18,988 nucleotides of DNA, taken from the NCBI GenBank assembly GCA_024277285.1, contig JAJRVM010000264.1:1-18988 (forward strand), read 5' to 3'. Position numbers and translations under genes: made by a program. Shown one piece after another: positions 7,014 through 15,932 of this stretch. Each line of letters opens with the position of its first letter. Position 1 is the stretch's first letter. This DNA is from Planctomycetota bacterium (GTDB lineage: Bacteria > Planctomycetota > Planctomycetia > Pirellulales > Pirellulaceae). A model generated the notes under the pieces. That model worked only from the letters and a program-made list of their open reading frames with translations, did not search any database and had not been told where the DNA came from.

Positions 7014-8078
7014 ATGAAGAAATCTCGAAAGCATTCTAAGGCCCGCGCTCAATCTCGCCGCGGCGCTGCCAGTCCTCTGGCTCCCAGGGTAGGAAAGAAT
7101 CAGAGTTCCGGTGGTGGCGTGTCTGGTGGCCAGGGGCGTAGTGGCCAGGGGCGTAGTGGCCAGGGGATGGAGGAGGGCACGGCCGGTGCAAGTTGGCGGC
7201 CCAGGACGGTGGCGATCACACTGCTTGTGTTTGGCATCGTATTTCTCTGGTCCTATTGGCCAACGCTGGTTGAATTGGTTCGGGCATGGGACCGCGAACC
7301 GGACTATTCCCACGGCTTCTTTGTTGCGCCGCTGGCGATCTACTTTCTTTGGTACCGGCGATCATCACGTCCTGGTTCAAGTGCACGGTTGGCCTGGGGT
7401 GGCGTTGGGCTGATTCTGGCCAGCATGTTAATACGCTACGTCGGCGCGTTGGCCTACATCGACTCGATCGACGGCTGGTCGATCCCCATTTGGATCCTGG
7501 GTGTCGTGTGGCTTTTTTGGGGCCGGCAAATGGCGTGGTGGGTTGCTCCGGCGGCGGCGTTCTTGTGGTTCATGGTGCCATTACCGTGGCGTGTTGAGCG
7601 TTGGGCCAGTCTACCGTTGCAGGGTGTTGCCACTCGCATGAGCACATTTCTTCTGCAGTGTTTTGGGCAGCCGGCGATTGCGGCTGGGAACACGATACTG
7701 CTTGGAGAGCAGCGTTTGGAGGTTGTCGATGCTTGTTCAGGTTTGCGAATCTTTGTTGGCATCTTCGCACTTGCTGTCGCCTATGTGATTTGCGTGCGCC
7801 GTCCGTGGTGGGAACGCGGTTTGTTGCTGCTAAGCGCATTGCCGGTGGCCTTGGTGGCCAATTCTACGCGAATCGTGGTCACTGGGTTGCTGTATCAGTA
7901 CGTCTCTGGCGACGCGGCGCACAAGTTCAGCCACGACATCAGTGGCTGGGTTTCGATTCCCTTCGCGGCATTGTTGTTTGCGGGTGTGCTTTGGTACATC
8001 GACAAGTTGTTCGCGGAAGTGGACGTCGTCGACGTTGGCGGTCTTTTGCGGCGGCAGCGACTGAAGGCGAGCGAGTAA
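7014..8078 (+). CDS. Exosortase (EpsH-type membrane transpeptidase)
   Basis: A 354-residue polytopic protein. Exosortases recognise C-terminal PEP-CTERM-type signals on secreted proteins, cut them in the membrane and probably transfer them to surface polymer. The family signature is clear: PDYSHGFFVAPLA (97-109), VDACSGLR with the nucleophile Cys241, NSTRIVVTG with Arg286, and FSHDISGW with His307. About eight hydrophobic helices run from 65 to 330. ATG 7014 was chosen over the in-frame TTG at 6861 because it begins a typical basic N-terminus (MKKSRKHSKARAQSRR) and the upstream residues look non-coding. The cytoplasmic N-terminus is unusually long (about 60 residues) and contains a GQGRS repeat from a 15-bp tandem DNA repeat. 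It is the first gene of the plus-strand locus; the EpsI partner lies four genes along. The exact exosortase subclass is not assigned. Confidence 0.93.
   Translation: MKKSRKHSKARAQSRRGAASPLAPRVGKNQSSGGGVSGGQGRSGQGRSGQGMEEGTAGASWRPRTVAITLLVFGIVFLWSYWPTLVELVRAWDREPDYSHGFFVAPLAIYFLWYRRSSRPGSSARLAWGGVGLILASMLIRYVGALAYIDSIDGWSIPIWILGVVWLFWGRQMAWWVAPAAAFLWFMVPLPWRVERWASLPLQGVATRMSTFLLQCFGQPAIAAGNTILLGEQRLEVVDACSGLRIFVGIFALAVAYVICVRRPWWERGLLLLSALPVALVANSTRIVVTGLLYQYVSGDAAHKFSHDISGWVSIPFAALLFAGVLWYIDKLFAEVDVVDVGGLLRRQRLKASE
7126..7166 (+). repeat. 15-bp tandem repeat encoding GQGRS
   Basis: GTGGCCAGGGGCGTA is repeated 2.7 times (7126-7140, 7141-7155, 7156-7166) inside the cytoplasmic N-terminus of the exosortase. 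The period of 15 keeps frame and gives the peptide GGQGRSGQGRSGQG. Copy number could vary between strains without a frameshift. Confidence 0.9.
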
Positions 8079-8422
8079 GGGATTCGATGGCAATGGACCT
8101 TACGGGCTGGTCGGTATTGCGTGCTAAGCGACAGTGGTGACCGAGTCGTGGTGACCGAGTGTTGTCAGTTTGGCGAGCATCGCATGCGCTTCTGATTCTG
8201 GACACGGATTCCGGACACTTCGGCAGGATGGACCCGCCGTCTGGTAGCCGGTTGGGCAGGCGTGATAGTAACGAGATAGAACGGAATAGGGATTTGGAAA
8301 ACCCGCGAGGTAACGTAACCACGACGCGTGCTGGGCACGTCCGATTAGTTTGGGACGCGATGGTGCGGTGGGCGGCGTTGGGGAGTTGACAAAAGAGGCT
8401 TTCGGCAACGGAATAATACAGC
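8079..8422. other. Spacer between exosortase and BY-kinase genes
   Basis: 344 bases without a credible gene. A near-perfect tandem of GTGGTGACCGAGT lies at 8134-8160. TTGACA at 8386-8391 is followed by AATAAT at 8412-8417, but the 20-base gap is too long for a standard promoter and would start transcription inside the next gene. The gap is large for an operon, so an internal promoter is possible but not located. Confidence 0.5.
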
Positions 8423-10687
8423 ATGAATAACGAACGTGAACATGATGGGCAACGCGAGAACAATTCGGCGAAACCGTCCAGTTCGAAGCGAAACAGTTCG
8501 TCGGCGCGCACTGGGTCGGCTCGTCGGCACTCTTTCAATGGCACTTCCGCATTTCGTCGTGGCGAGGGCCACAATAGCAGTGCGGGGACGCTGAGTATTG
8601 GGTTTGTCCTGGGGGTCGTTCGGCAATGGTGGAAGGTTGCTGCGCCGTTGGGCTTGTTGTTAGCGGCGATTGGGGCGGGGACGATATGGTGGATGTTCGA
8701 GCCCGTTTATGAGGCCCAGGCCTGGCTGCGGATCGAAGATCGTCAGCCCTACATCGCCTATCCGCAGAAGGGCGACTCGCGGCGTTTCATCAGCACGCAG
8801 ATCGCGCTGATCCGAAGTCCGAGGGTGATCAAGCCGGTCGTGAGTGTGCCGGAAGTGGCGAAAGTGCCGGAGATTGCTAACGCGAAGGACCCCATCCGTT
8901 GGCTGGGATCGCGCGTCAAGGTGAAGTCGATTGGTAATTCCGAGCTCTTTGCCGTCTCGTTCGCAAGCCCCAACAAGGATGACGCCGCGACAGTCGCAAA
9001 CGCGGTCGTTGAGTCGTTTATGGAGTATCGCGGCAGCTACAAGCGCGCGCGTGCTTTAACGGTGCTCGACTTGCTGGGAGACGAGCAGCGCCTACGAAAG
9101 TTGCGCGTGCAAGAGTTGCGTGATTCGGTACAGAAAATGACGAAAGAGGCGACCGGTATGGATCCGTATGCGGCAATTCCGCCGGCACAGTACAAGCAGG
9201 ATCCTCTGTCGGCATTGGAATTAAAGTTGAGTGACGCGGAGGTGAAGCGGACGATTGCCGAGGTGCGCGTCAAGGCACTCGAAAAATCGGTCACGGCGAT
9301 GGAGTTTGACATACCGGACGCGGTGATCCGTGACGCGGTCGACGAGGATCCCGACGTCATGGAGGTGAAAGCAGCGATCAACGCGAAGATTGAAACGCTT
9401 GGCCGGTATGAGGTTGCGTTGGTAGGTGCCAAGAACCATCCGAAGTACGTGCGATTGGCACAAGAAATGGAAGATGACAAGGGGCGTCTGGACCGATTGC
9501 GCCAGCAAGTCCAGCAGGCGATTCGCAGCGAAATGCGATCGGGTTGGCAGAGTCAGCGTGCGGCGGAACTGGCGCAACTGCAAGCACAGGTTGACGACTA
9601 CAAGTTGCTGGAACAATCATTACAAACGATCTGCAACGAGAACCTCAAGACTCGTAAGGAATCGGGCAGCATTTCACTCGATCTTGAGTTCATGCGTGTC
9701 GAATTGGCGCGTGCCGAAGAGGTTCACGATCGGATCGCGGATCGGATCGCATTGTTAGAAACCGAATTCAAGGCACCGAACCGCGTTGAGATCGACTTGC
9801 CGGCGACGGCACCCGCCATGCCAGTAGAAGTCCTGCCGATAAAAAAGATCAGCGTGATCAGTTTGGCGTTGTTTGCATTGCCGTTTTGCATGGCAGTCGC
9901 GTGGGAAATGTTGGTTCGACGTGTCAGTGATGCGGATCGCTTGGAAAAGGACGCTCAGCTTCCGGTGATCGGAGAAATCGCTCGCCTGCCTACTCGCCAC
10001 GGCCGTTCGTATGGTTTTGGTCACCGGGATCCGGCGCGGGAGATGGATGTTTTCGAGGAGGGTGTGGACAGTTTGCGGACCAGCCTGGTGTTGGCCGAAT
10101 CGCTGGAAGACATGAGAGTGATTTTGGTAACCAGTGCGGTTAGCAGTGAGGGTAAGACGAGCGTGGCCGTGCAGCTGGCGGTCAGCTTGGCGCGGGCTTC
10201 GGGTAAGCGGACCTTATTGGTCGACGCGGACATGCGCGCCCCCGATATTCACGGTTTGCTGGATTTGCCGCTCGAGCCCGGTTTGGCCGACGTATTGTCG
10301 GGTGACAGTACGCTCGACGAAGCGGTGAAGACGGAATTTAGTGACAGCATTCACGTGTTGACGGCTGGGCATGCCCACACGAGTCCGCACCGTCTGGTGG
10401 GCAATGGCACGCTCAGGCCGATGTTCGACGAGTTTCGCGAGAAATATGACTATGTTGTCATTGACAGTCCACCTGTTTTGGCGGTCAGTGAGGCATTAGT
10501 GTTGGCACGCCAGGCTGATGCTTCGTTGATTTGTGCAATGCGCGACAACAGCCGCGTTGATCAGGTCCGCCGTGCATTCGACCGCCTTGTTGGCGCCGGC
10601 GCTCGGCCCGAAGGCGTCGTGCTCAACGGAGTGCCGGTAGGGGCTTACGCGCGTCGCTACGGCACGTATGGCTACGTCGGTAGCTAG
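8423..10687 (+). CDS. Polysaccharide chain-length determinant fused to BY-type tyrosine autokinase (Wzz/Wzc-like)
   Basis: A 754-residue inner-membrane protein that combines a Wzz domain with a cytoplasmic bacterial tyrosine kinase. The family controls polymer length and export through cycles of tyrosine autophosphorylation. There is a Ser/Arg-rich cytoplasmic head (1-65), TM1 about 71-91, a periplasmic region with long coiled coils (about 210-450), TM2 about 475-497, and a kinase domain about 545-735. Walker A reads SAVSSEGKTS (571-580, Lys578), Walker A' reads LLVDADMRAP (598-607) and Walker B reads YVVIDSPP (677-684). The C-terminal tyrosine cluster YARRYGTYGY (Tyr742, 746, 749, 751) is the expected autophosphorylation site. 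Length and order match Wzc/EpsB-type proteins. It sits between the exosortase and the TPR gene in one orientation, consistent with one exopolysaccharide locus. The Shine-Dalgarno site is weak. Confidence 0.95.
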   Translation: MNNEREHDGQRENNSAKPSSSKRNSSSARTGSARRHSFNGTSAFRRGEGHNSSAGTLSIGFVLGVVRQWWKVAAPLGLLLAAIGAGTIWWMFEPVYEAQAWLRIEDRQPYIAYPQKGDSRRFISTQIALIRSPRVIKPVVSVPEVAKVPEIANAKDPIRWLGSRVKVKSIGNSELFAVSFASPNKDDAATVANAVVESFMEYRGSYKRARALTVLDLLGDEQRLRKLRVQELRDSVQKMTKEATGMDPYAAIPPAQYKQDPLSALELKLSDAEVKRTIAEVRVKALEKSVTAMEFDIPDAVIRDAVDEDPDVMEVKAAINAKIETLGRYEVALVGAKNHPKYVRLAQEMEDDKGRLDRLRQQVQQAIRSEMRSGWQSQRAAELAQLQAQVDDYKLLEQSLQTICNENLKTRKESGSISLDLEFMRVELARAEEVHDRIADRIALLETEFKAPNRVEIDLPATAPAMPVEVLPIKKISVISLALFALPFCMAVAWEMLVRRVSDADRLEKDAQLPVIGEIARLPTRHGRSYGFGHRDPAREMDVFEEGVDSLRTSLVLAESLEDMRVILVTSAVSSEGKTSVAVQLAVSLARASGKRTLLVDADMRAPDIHGLLDLPLEPGLADVLSGDSTLDEAVKTEFSDSIHVLTAGHAHTSPHRLVGNGTLRPMFDEFREKYDYVVIDSPPVLAVSEALVLARQADASLICAMRDNSRVDQVRRAFDRLVGAGARPEGVVLNGVPVGAYARRYGTYGYVGS

Positions 10688-10815
10688 TGGTCGTCTTCTC
10701 CATCGGGCGCGATGGCACTGAAGCGTTGTTTCGGTTGTCGCGCATGCGCGGGTGGCAAGAAGAGGCACATCGGAATGGATAGGACAATGGCGTTATCACT
10801 GCCTAGCCGAAGACT

Positions 10816-13800
10816 TTGTCAGCAACCGTTGTGGGGCATTTATTCGTGACGGACTCAAACGTGAAGAACTCCGACGACGTGGAAAGCGGTTCGCCAAAGG
10901 CTGCCGATTCGGCTGCTGACGTGGACCGCCCGGAACGTCCATCAACTCGAACAACTCAAAATGGGAATGTCGAGCCGCAAACCAGGCGAGTGATTAACGT
11001 GGCGGTGTTGGTGACGACGATTGTCACGTGTGCCGTGCTTGGTACCGTCGTCTATTTTTGGCACAGCTACCAAGTTAGCCGGACCGTCGTCGCGCTGCTT
11101 GCGCGCGCCGACGTGTTGGAGGAAGACGGTGACTGGAGTTCGGCGGCCGAGTACTTACAGCGTTATCGCCAGTTGGTGCCGGGCGACGTAGCGGCGCGAA
11201 TTCGATTTGCCAAGGCCTACGACAAGTCGGCCGTGAGTTTGCGACAGAAACAGCGGGCCATTGAGTACTATTTTGTAACCTTGGGCGCGGCCGGTGCTGC
11301 CGAGTTGCCGGCGCAACAGCTACTCCCGTTGCGCGGTCGGTTGGTCGAACTGCTGGTCGAGCTGCATCAGTATACGGCGGCGATCAAGCAGGCCAGCATT
11401 TTGCGTGCGGACGCCGAGCGATTGCTTGAGTCCAACGCGACTGATGGCGAAGCGTTGCGGCTGCGCTCACTAGCCATTCGATCACTGGCGTTCGCGCGGT
11501 ACGGGCTGTTTCGCCAAGGCGACCGCGTCGCCGTGCGTGACGAGGACGACTCGGTTGGCACCGCCTTTATGGAGGCCTTGCCGTTCAATCGAGGTGACCG
11601 GATGTTTGCGCTGCAGCTGGCACACGTTTGTCGCCGCGAACTGGGGATTGCCATTTTCGCAGTCGTCCCCGCCAACACGGACTCTGCCAGCCAAGGGCAC
11701 GTGGCCGCTCAAAAGGGACCTGACGCGGACTCGGCGACAATTGAGTCGGTAGCGACAACAGCCCCCGGCGAATCGACTGGTGGCACGACCGAGAAAGCGA
11801 CTCGGCAGATTCTCGACGCCGGTGCCCGGGAGGCACTGGCCGACCAGACGATGGATGACATGGTTGCTTTACACGAAGACGATGCGCAGGCCTTTCTTGC
11901 CAGGTATCGCTATCGGTCGGAGTACCATCTGGCCGGCGCGATCGACGACCTCGACAAGGCACTCGAATTGGCCCCGGAAAACTTGGAGGTTTGTTTGGCT
12001 GCAGCCGAGCGAGTGGTGTCCAGTTCAATTGGGGTAACTGACAAGACTAAGGTGGACGAGTTGCGTTCCAAGGCGGAGGCATTCTATCGCAAGGCGGTAG
12101 CAGTGGCTGGCGAAGACATTCGTCCCTTCCTGGCTTTGGGGCGGATGTGCCGGCTCGGCGGTCGGCTGGATGAGGCCCGCGAGGTCTACGAACAAGGGCT
12201 CGAAAAAGTTGGCCGGCGAAATGTGGAGCTGAACCTGCGGTTGGCCGAGGTGCTGATCGATTCAGGAATGGCGGACGAGACTGCCGGCCATATCGCGGTT
12301 GCCAAAGAGGAATTGAAACGATTTGCGCGACGACTGAAACCGGAGTTGCGACGGAGTTTTCAGGACCGAGTCGACCTGTTGCAAGGGCGCGTGTTGGTGG
12401 TTGCGGGCAAGTACCGCGAGGCCTTGCCGCATCTGGAACGCGTTCGAACGCTTGGTGAAACGAGCATGCCGCTCGAGAAGCATCGTCATTTCGTCGCGGT
12501 CTATGTGCTTGGCCAGTGCTATGCGGGACTTGGTCGGTGGGAGCAAGCAGCGCGGTTGTGGGATGACGCGGCAGCGCTTCGGCCAGACGTTGTGGCGTTG
12601 CATCGTGCTGCCGCGGAAGCGTGGCGCAAGAGTGGACAAGCAACTCGGGGTGCTTACCAGTTGGAGCAGGCGCTGAAGTACGAGGACTCGGCGGAATTGT
12701 GGTTTCAATTAGCCGAAGTTCGTCTTAAGCAGCAGATGCTTGTCTTGCCGCGCGAGAATCGCGATTGGGGGCCGTTTACGACGGCGTTGGCCGAAGCACG
12801 GAAGCCGAATCGCAAGGAGCCGCTGAGTCGACCGTGGCGTGCAGGGCTCTTGGAGGTCCAGTGCCTGGTGTTGCGCAGTGTGAGTGAAACGGGCCGGGCG
12901 GAATTGGTCGAGCAAGCTCGTCAGGTCATGAGCCAGCTTGCCGAGCAGTACCCGGATGCGGCCGAGATGTGGGTGTCGCTTGCGTTGATCTACCAACGTG
13001 TGGAGGATCCTGAATCGGCTGATCGAGCCTATGGCCAAGTGGTCAGGCTTGAGGCGAAAGGAGCGGCGCGTTATTTGGTTCGCGGTGAGCTGCTTGCTGC
13101 ACGGAGTGAATTTGAGGCGGCGAAGAAAGTGATTCTTGACGGTCGCATGGTGGTTTCGCCCACCGAACGCCGGTCGTTGAACATGGCGTTAGTGGCCATC
13201 TATTTGCGTGAGGGGAAGCTGGATCAGGCAGTGAAGCAATTGACTCAGCTGCAAGTGGCCGAACCGAAGAATGTGAGCCTTCTTCAGCAGTTGGCTGATT
13301 TGGCTTTCGAACAAGGGGATTTGAAAGCGGTCGAAGTGTGGGAGGAGAAGCTGCATCAGATTGAGGGCGATGCGGGGCTCCGGTGGCGCTATCAGCGCGC
13401 TCGGCGGCTGTTAGCCCAGGCGAAAACCGCTAACGATGCGAGTTTTGCGGAGGCCAGACAGTTGGCCAACGAGTTGATTAGCGCCCGACCTGGTTGGCCG
13501 CCCGCCGTGCTGCTTTCGGCCATGCTCTATCATCGGATCGGAAGATACTCTGAGGCCATTGATGCTTATCAAGAGGCGATTCGTTCGGGAGAACGACGCC
13601 TGTCCGTTTACGAGCGTCTTATTATGTTGCTGGTCGAAGCTGGCCGGCAGGCCGAAGTGGAAGCGTATCTGGGCCAGTTGCAAGAGTACGTGCCGGTCAC
13701 GGAGAAACTGTCCGGTATAGAGATTTTCGCGGCGGCTCGTCGCGGCCATATCGATCAAGCTATTCAAGCGGCACAACGTGGTGCCGAGCGCCGGCCGGAC

Positions 13801-15798
13801 GATCCGATTGCCCACATTTGGCTTGGGCAGATGCTCGCTGTCGCCGGCAAGGTTACCGAGGCCGAAGTGGCGATGCGTAAGGCGATCCAGCTGGCTCCCG
13901 ATAGCCTCCAGACCCATCGGGCGTTGCTGATGTTGTTGCTGCGAAACGATCGACCGGCTGACGCCCGAAAAATGCTCGACCAACTGCACGACGACAGCAC
14001 GCTTCCCGAGGCGGAGAAGCTGTTTGTCATGGCCCAGGCTTATCAGCAGCTTGACGACCGTGAACGCGCCGAGAAGTGCTACGGCGATGCGGTGGCGAAG
14101 GTCCGTGCATCGGCGAAGAAGGACAGCAAGTCGGCGTCTCAGCAGAGTGCAATTCTGACGCGATGGGCGCTCTATGTGGCATCGAACGACCCGGCAAAAG
14201 CGGAAACACTGTTGCGCGAAGCGGTTGCCGTGGACCCGCAGTCGGGCGACGCGCGCCGATGCCTTGCCGCCATCTTGGCGGCGGGTGGCAGTGATGCACA
14301 ATGGGCCGAATCGCAGCAGTTGCTGGCGGCGACGAGCGACAAGGACAAGTCCACGACGCTGGACAAACGGCTCAGCGCCGCGATGTCCGTGCGCCGCGGC
14401 GGAAAAGAGAATTTGGCCAAGGCACGTAGGTTGCTCGAAGAACTGCTTGGTAGTCCGGATACCGCAACGGACACCGATCGCCTGCTGCTGGCACGCCTTC
14501 ATGAAGCCGAAGCTGCTTTGCTTCGGTCGGAAGCACGCGAGTTGGCCATCCAGAACAAGTCGAGCGAGTCGAGTGGTCGGCGACGGGATGCCGATGCACG
14601 TATTGTTTCCGCGCGGAAACAATACGTGTCATTGGCCGCGCGCAGCTTGCCACGCGTGGAACATCTCGGGGTGCTGGTGCAGTTTCTGCTACGTCAAAAG
14701 GAGTACAAAGAGGCGCAGCGGTGGATCGACCAATTGGTCAAGCGTGCCCCTGACGATTTGGGAGTTGCACGGCTCAACGCACAAGTGATGCACGCCACCG
14801 GGCGAACGCATCAAATCCCCGGTATGTTGGAGCCCGTGGCCCAAAACTTGCTCGCCAACGTGCATAAGGCGACGGGGGAACAGGGTGAGACAGAAAAGCT
14901 GGGCGAAGTGAAGCTGGCGCTGACGGTAGGCGGCATTTACCGCGCGGCTGAATTGAACGAAGTGGCCACAGCATGGTTGCGACGCGCATTTGACATCACG
15001 CCGACAGCATACGTCCCGCTGGCCAACTGCTTGGCGGCGGAAGGACGAGTTTCCGAGGCGGTGCAGCTGTGCCTGGATGCTGAGAATGACGATTCGACCG
15101 CCAAGCTGCCCTTGGCATTGGCTTCGCTGATGGTCATGGGTACCGCGTCGGCCGAAGATTTCCGGCAGGTCGATCCGATCCTGTCTCGCGCCGTTCGTAA
15201 ACATCCTGACGACCTGAACCTGTTGTCCGCCGTGGCCAGTGTACGCGTCGTCGAGGGACGCTTGAACGACGCGGTCGATCTCTACCAACGTATCTTGGGC
15301 GAAATGCCTGATAATCTGGTGGTGTTGAATAATCTGGCAACCATTTTGGCCGAGCAACCTGACCGCCTGGCTGCCGCATTGAATTACATCGACCGAGCGA
15401 TCGAACTGTCGGGACCTTCGCCGGAATTGCTCGATTCGAAGGGCATTATTCTGTTTCAGGCGGACCGGCTTGCCGAGGCGAAAACGTGTCTTGAGGCGGC
15501 TACTTGGAACCCCGATGCGGACCCACGATTCTTCTTTCACTTGGCCGCCACCTACTTGCGACTTAACGACCTGCCAAAGGCACGCGAGACGTTCCAGCAT
15601 GCGATGGACCATAATCTGGAACAGCAAATACTGACCCCTTCGGATCAGGCTCTGCTGGGCGAACTGAAGAAAGCGGTGGGAGGGCCCAAAGTGGGGCTGA
15701 GAAGCGAGCCCGTTGGCCGAACCGAGTTCGCGATCTATAGAACTAAGGCCGACAGAACGATGCGCCGGCCGAACCGTCCGTTTGCCCAAGTGCAGTAG
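10816..15798 (+). CDS. Giant membrane-anchored TPR-repeat protein (PrsT-like role)
   Basis: About 1,660 residues. A hydrophilic N-terminus (1-58) is followed by a single membrane helix (about 60-82, INVAVLVTTIVTCAVLGTVV). The rest is alpha-helical tetratricopeptide repeats, for example WSSAAEYLQRYRQLVPGDVA, AIDDLDKALELAPENLEV and AEVAMRKAIQLAPDSLQTH. TPR arrays hold protein partners. Large TPR proteins such as PrsT, a lipoprotein, are typical of exosortase/exopolysaccharide loci, but no lipobox is seen here. The orientation is probably N-in with the repeats outside the inner membrane (inference). The start is uncertain: TTG 10816 gives the longest frame. GTG 10846, which begins MTDSNVKNSDD and has GTGGGG upstream, is a good alternative. 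The gene contains a perfect 32-bp palindrome at 14597-14628. The C-terminal tail is basic (RTKADRTMRRPNRP), with no PEP-CTERM signal. Confidence 0.92.
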   Translation: MSATVVGHLFVTDSNVKNSDDVESGSPKAADSAADVDRPERPSTRTTQNGNVEPQTRRVINVAVLVTTIVTCAVLGTVVYFWHSYQVSRTVVALLARADVLEEDGDWSSAAEYLQRYRQLVPGDVAARIRFAKAYDKSAVSLRQKQRAIEYYFVTLGAAGAAELPAQQLLPLRGRLVELLVELHQYTAAIKQASILRADAERLLESNATDGEALRLRSLAIRSLAFARYGLFRQGDRVAVRDEDDSVGTAFMEALPFNRGDRMFALQLAHVCRRELGIAIFAVVPANTDSASQGHVAAQKGPDADSATIESVATTAPGESTGGTTEKATRQILDAGAREALADQTMDDMVALHEDDAQAFLARYRYRSEYHLAGAIDDLDKALELAPENLEVCLAAAERVVSSSIGVTDKTKVDELRSKAEAFYRKAVAVAGEDIRPFLALGRMCRLGGRLDEAREVYEQGLEKVGRRNVELNLRLAEVLIDSGMADETAGHIAVAKEELKRFARRLKPELRRSFQDRVDLLQGRVLVVAGKYREALPHLERVRTLGETSMPLEKHRHFVAVYVLGQCYAGLGRWEQAARLWDDAAALRPDVVALHRAAAEAWRKSGQATRGAYQLEQALKYEDSAELWFQLAEVRLKQQMLVLPRENRDWGPFTTALAEARKPNRKEPLSRPWRAGLLEVQCLVLRSVSETGRAELVEQARQVMSQLAEQYPDAAEMWVSLALIYQRVEDPESADRAYGQVVRLEAKGAARYLVRGELLAARSEFEAAKKVILDGRMVVSPTERRSLNMALVAIYLREGKLDQAVKQLTQLQVAEPKNVSLLQQLADLAFEQGDLKAVEVWEEKLHQIEGDAGLRWRYQRARRLLAQAKTANDASFAEARQLANELISARPGWPPAVLLSAMLYHRIGRYSEAIDAYQEAIRSGERRLSVYERLIMLLVEAGRQAEVEAYLGQLQEYVPVTEKLSGIEIFAAARRGHIDQAIQAAQRGAERRPDDPIAHIWLGQMLAVAGKVTEAEVAMRKAIQLAPDSLQTHRALLMLLLRNDRPADARKMLDQLHDDSTLPEAEKLFVMAQAYQQLDDRERAEKCYGDAVAKVRASAKKDSKSASQQSAILTRWALYVASNDPAKAETLLREAVAVDPQSGDARRCLAAILAAGGSDAQWAESQQLLAATSDKDKSTTLDKRLSAAMSVRRGGKENLAKARRLLEELLGSPDTATDTDRLLLARLHEAEAALLRSEARELAIQNKSSESSGRRRDADARIVSARKQYVSLAARSLPRVEHLGVLVQFLLRQKEYKEAQRWIDQLVKRAPDDLGVARLNAQVMHATGRTHQIPGMLEPVAQNLLANVHKATGEQGETEKLGEVKLALTVGGIYRAAELNEVATAWLRRAFDITPTAYVPLANCLAAEGRVSEAVQLCLDAENDDSTAKLPLALASLMVMGTASAEDFRQVDPILSRAVRKHPDDLNLLSAVASVRVVEGRLNDAVDLYQRILGEMPDNLVVLNNLATILAEQPDRLAAALNYIDRAIELSGPSPELLDSKGIILFQADRLAEAKTCLEAATWNPDADPRFFFHLAATYLRLNDLPKARETFQHAMDHNLEQQILTPSDQALLGELKKAVGGPKVGLRSEPVGRTEFAIYRTKADRTMRRPNRPFAQVQ
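14597..14628. repeat. Perfect 32-bp palindrome inside the TPR gene
   Basis: CACGTATTGTTTCCGC is followed immediately by its exact reverse complement, with no spacer. It encodes residues of the segment DADARIVSARKQYVS in the TPR protein without breaking the frame. No other palindrome of this length was noticed in the coding regions of the window. Confidence 0.95.
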
Positions 15799-15932
15799 GT
15801 GATTTGAGAGTACCGTGGCGTGTGAATGCCATCCGCCATGGTTTACCACTCGAACGACATCGGAATATCGACAACCTTGCTAAGCATCATGACGTTTTTT
15901 GAAACCGAAGTACCTAGAGCCGAGCGAAAACC

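Noticed and set aside
8386..8417. TTGACA plus AATAAT as a promoter for the BY-kinase gene
   Set aside because: The 20-base spacer is too long, and the predicted transcript start would fall inside the coding sequence.
13411..14622. Long minus-strand frame (403 residues) antisense to the TPR gene, and another at 14689-15849
   Set aside because: Shadow frames of a GC-rich coding region; no motifs, and the plus-strand frame has clear TPR repeats throughout.
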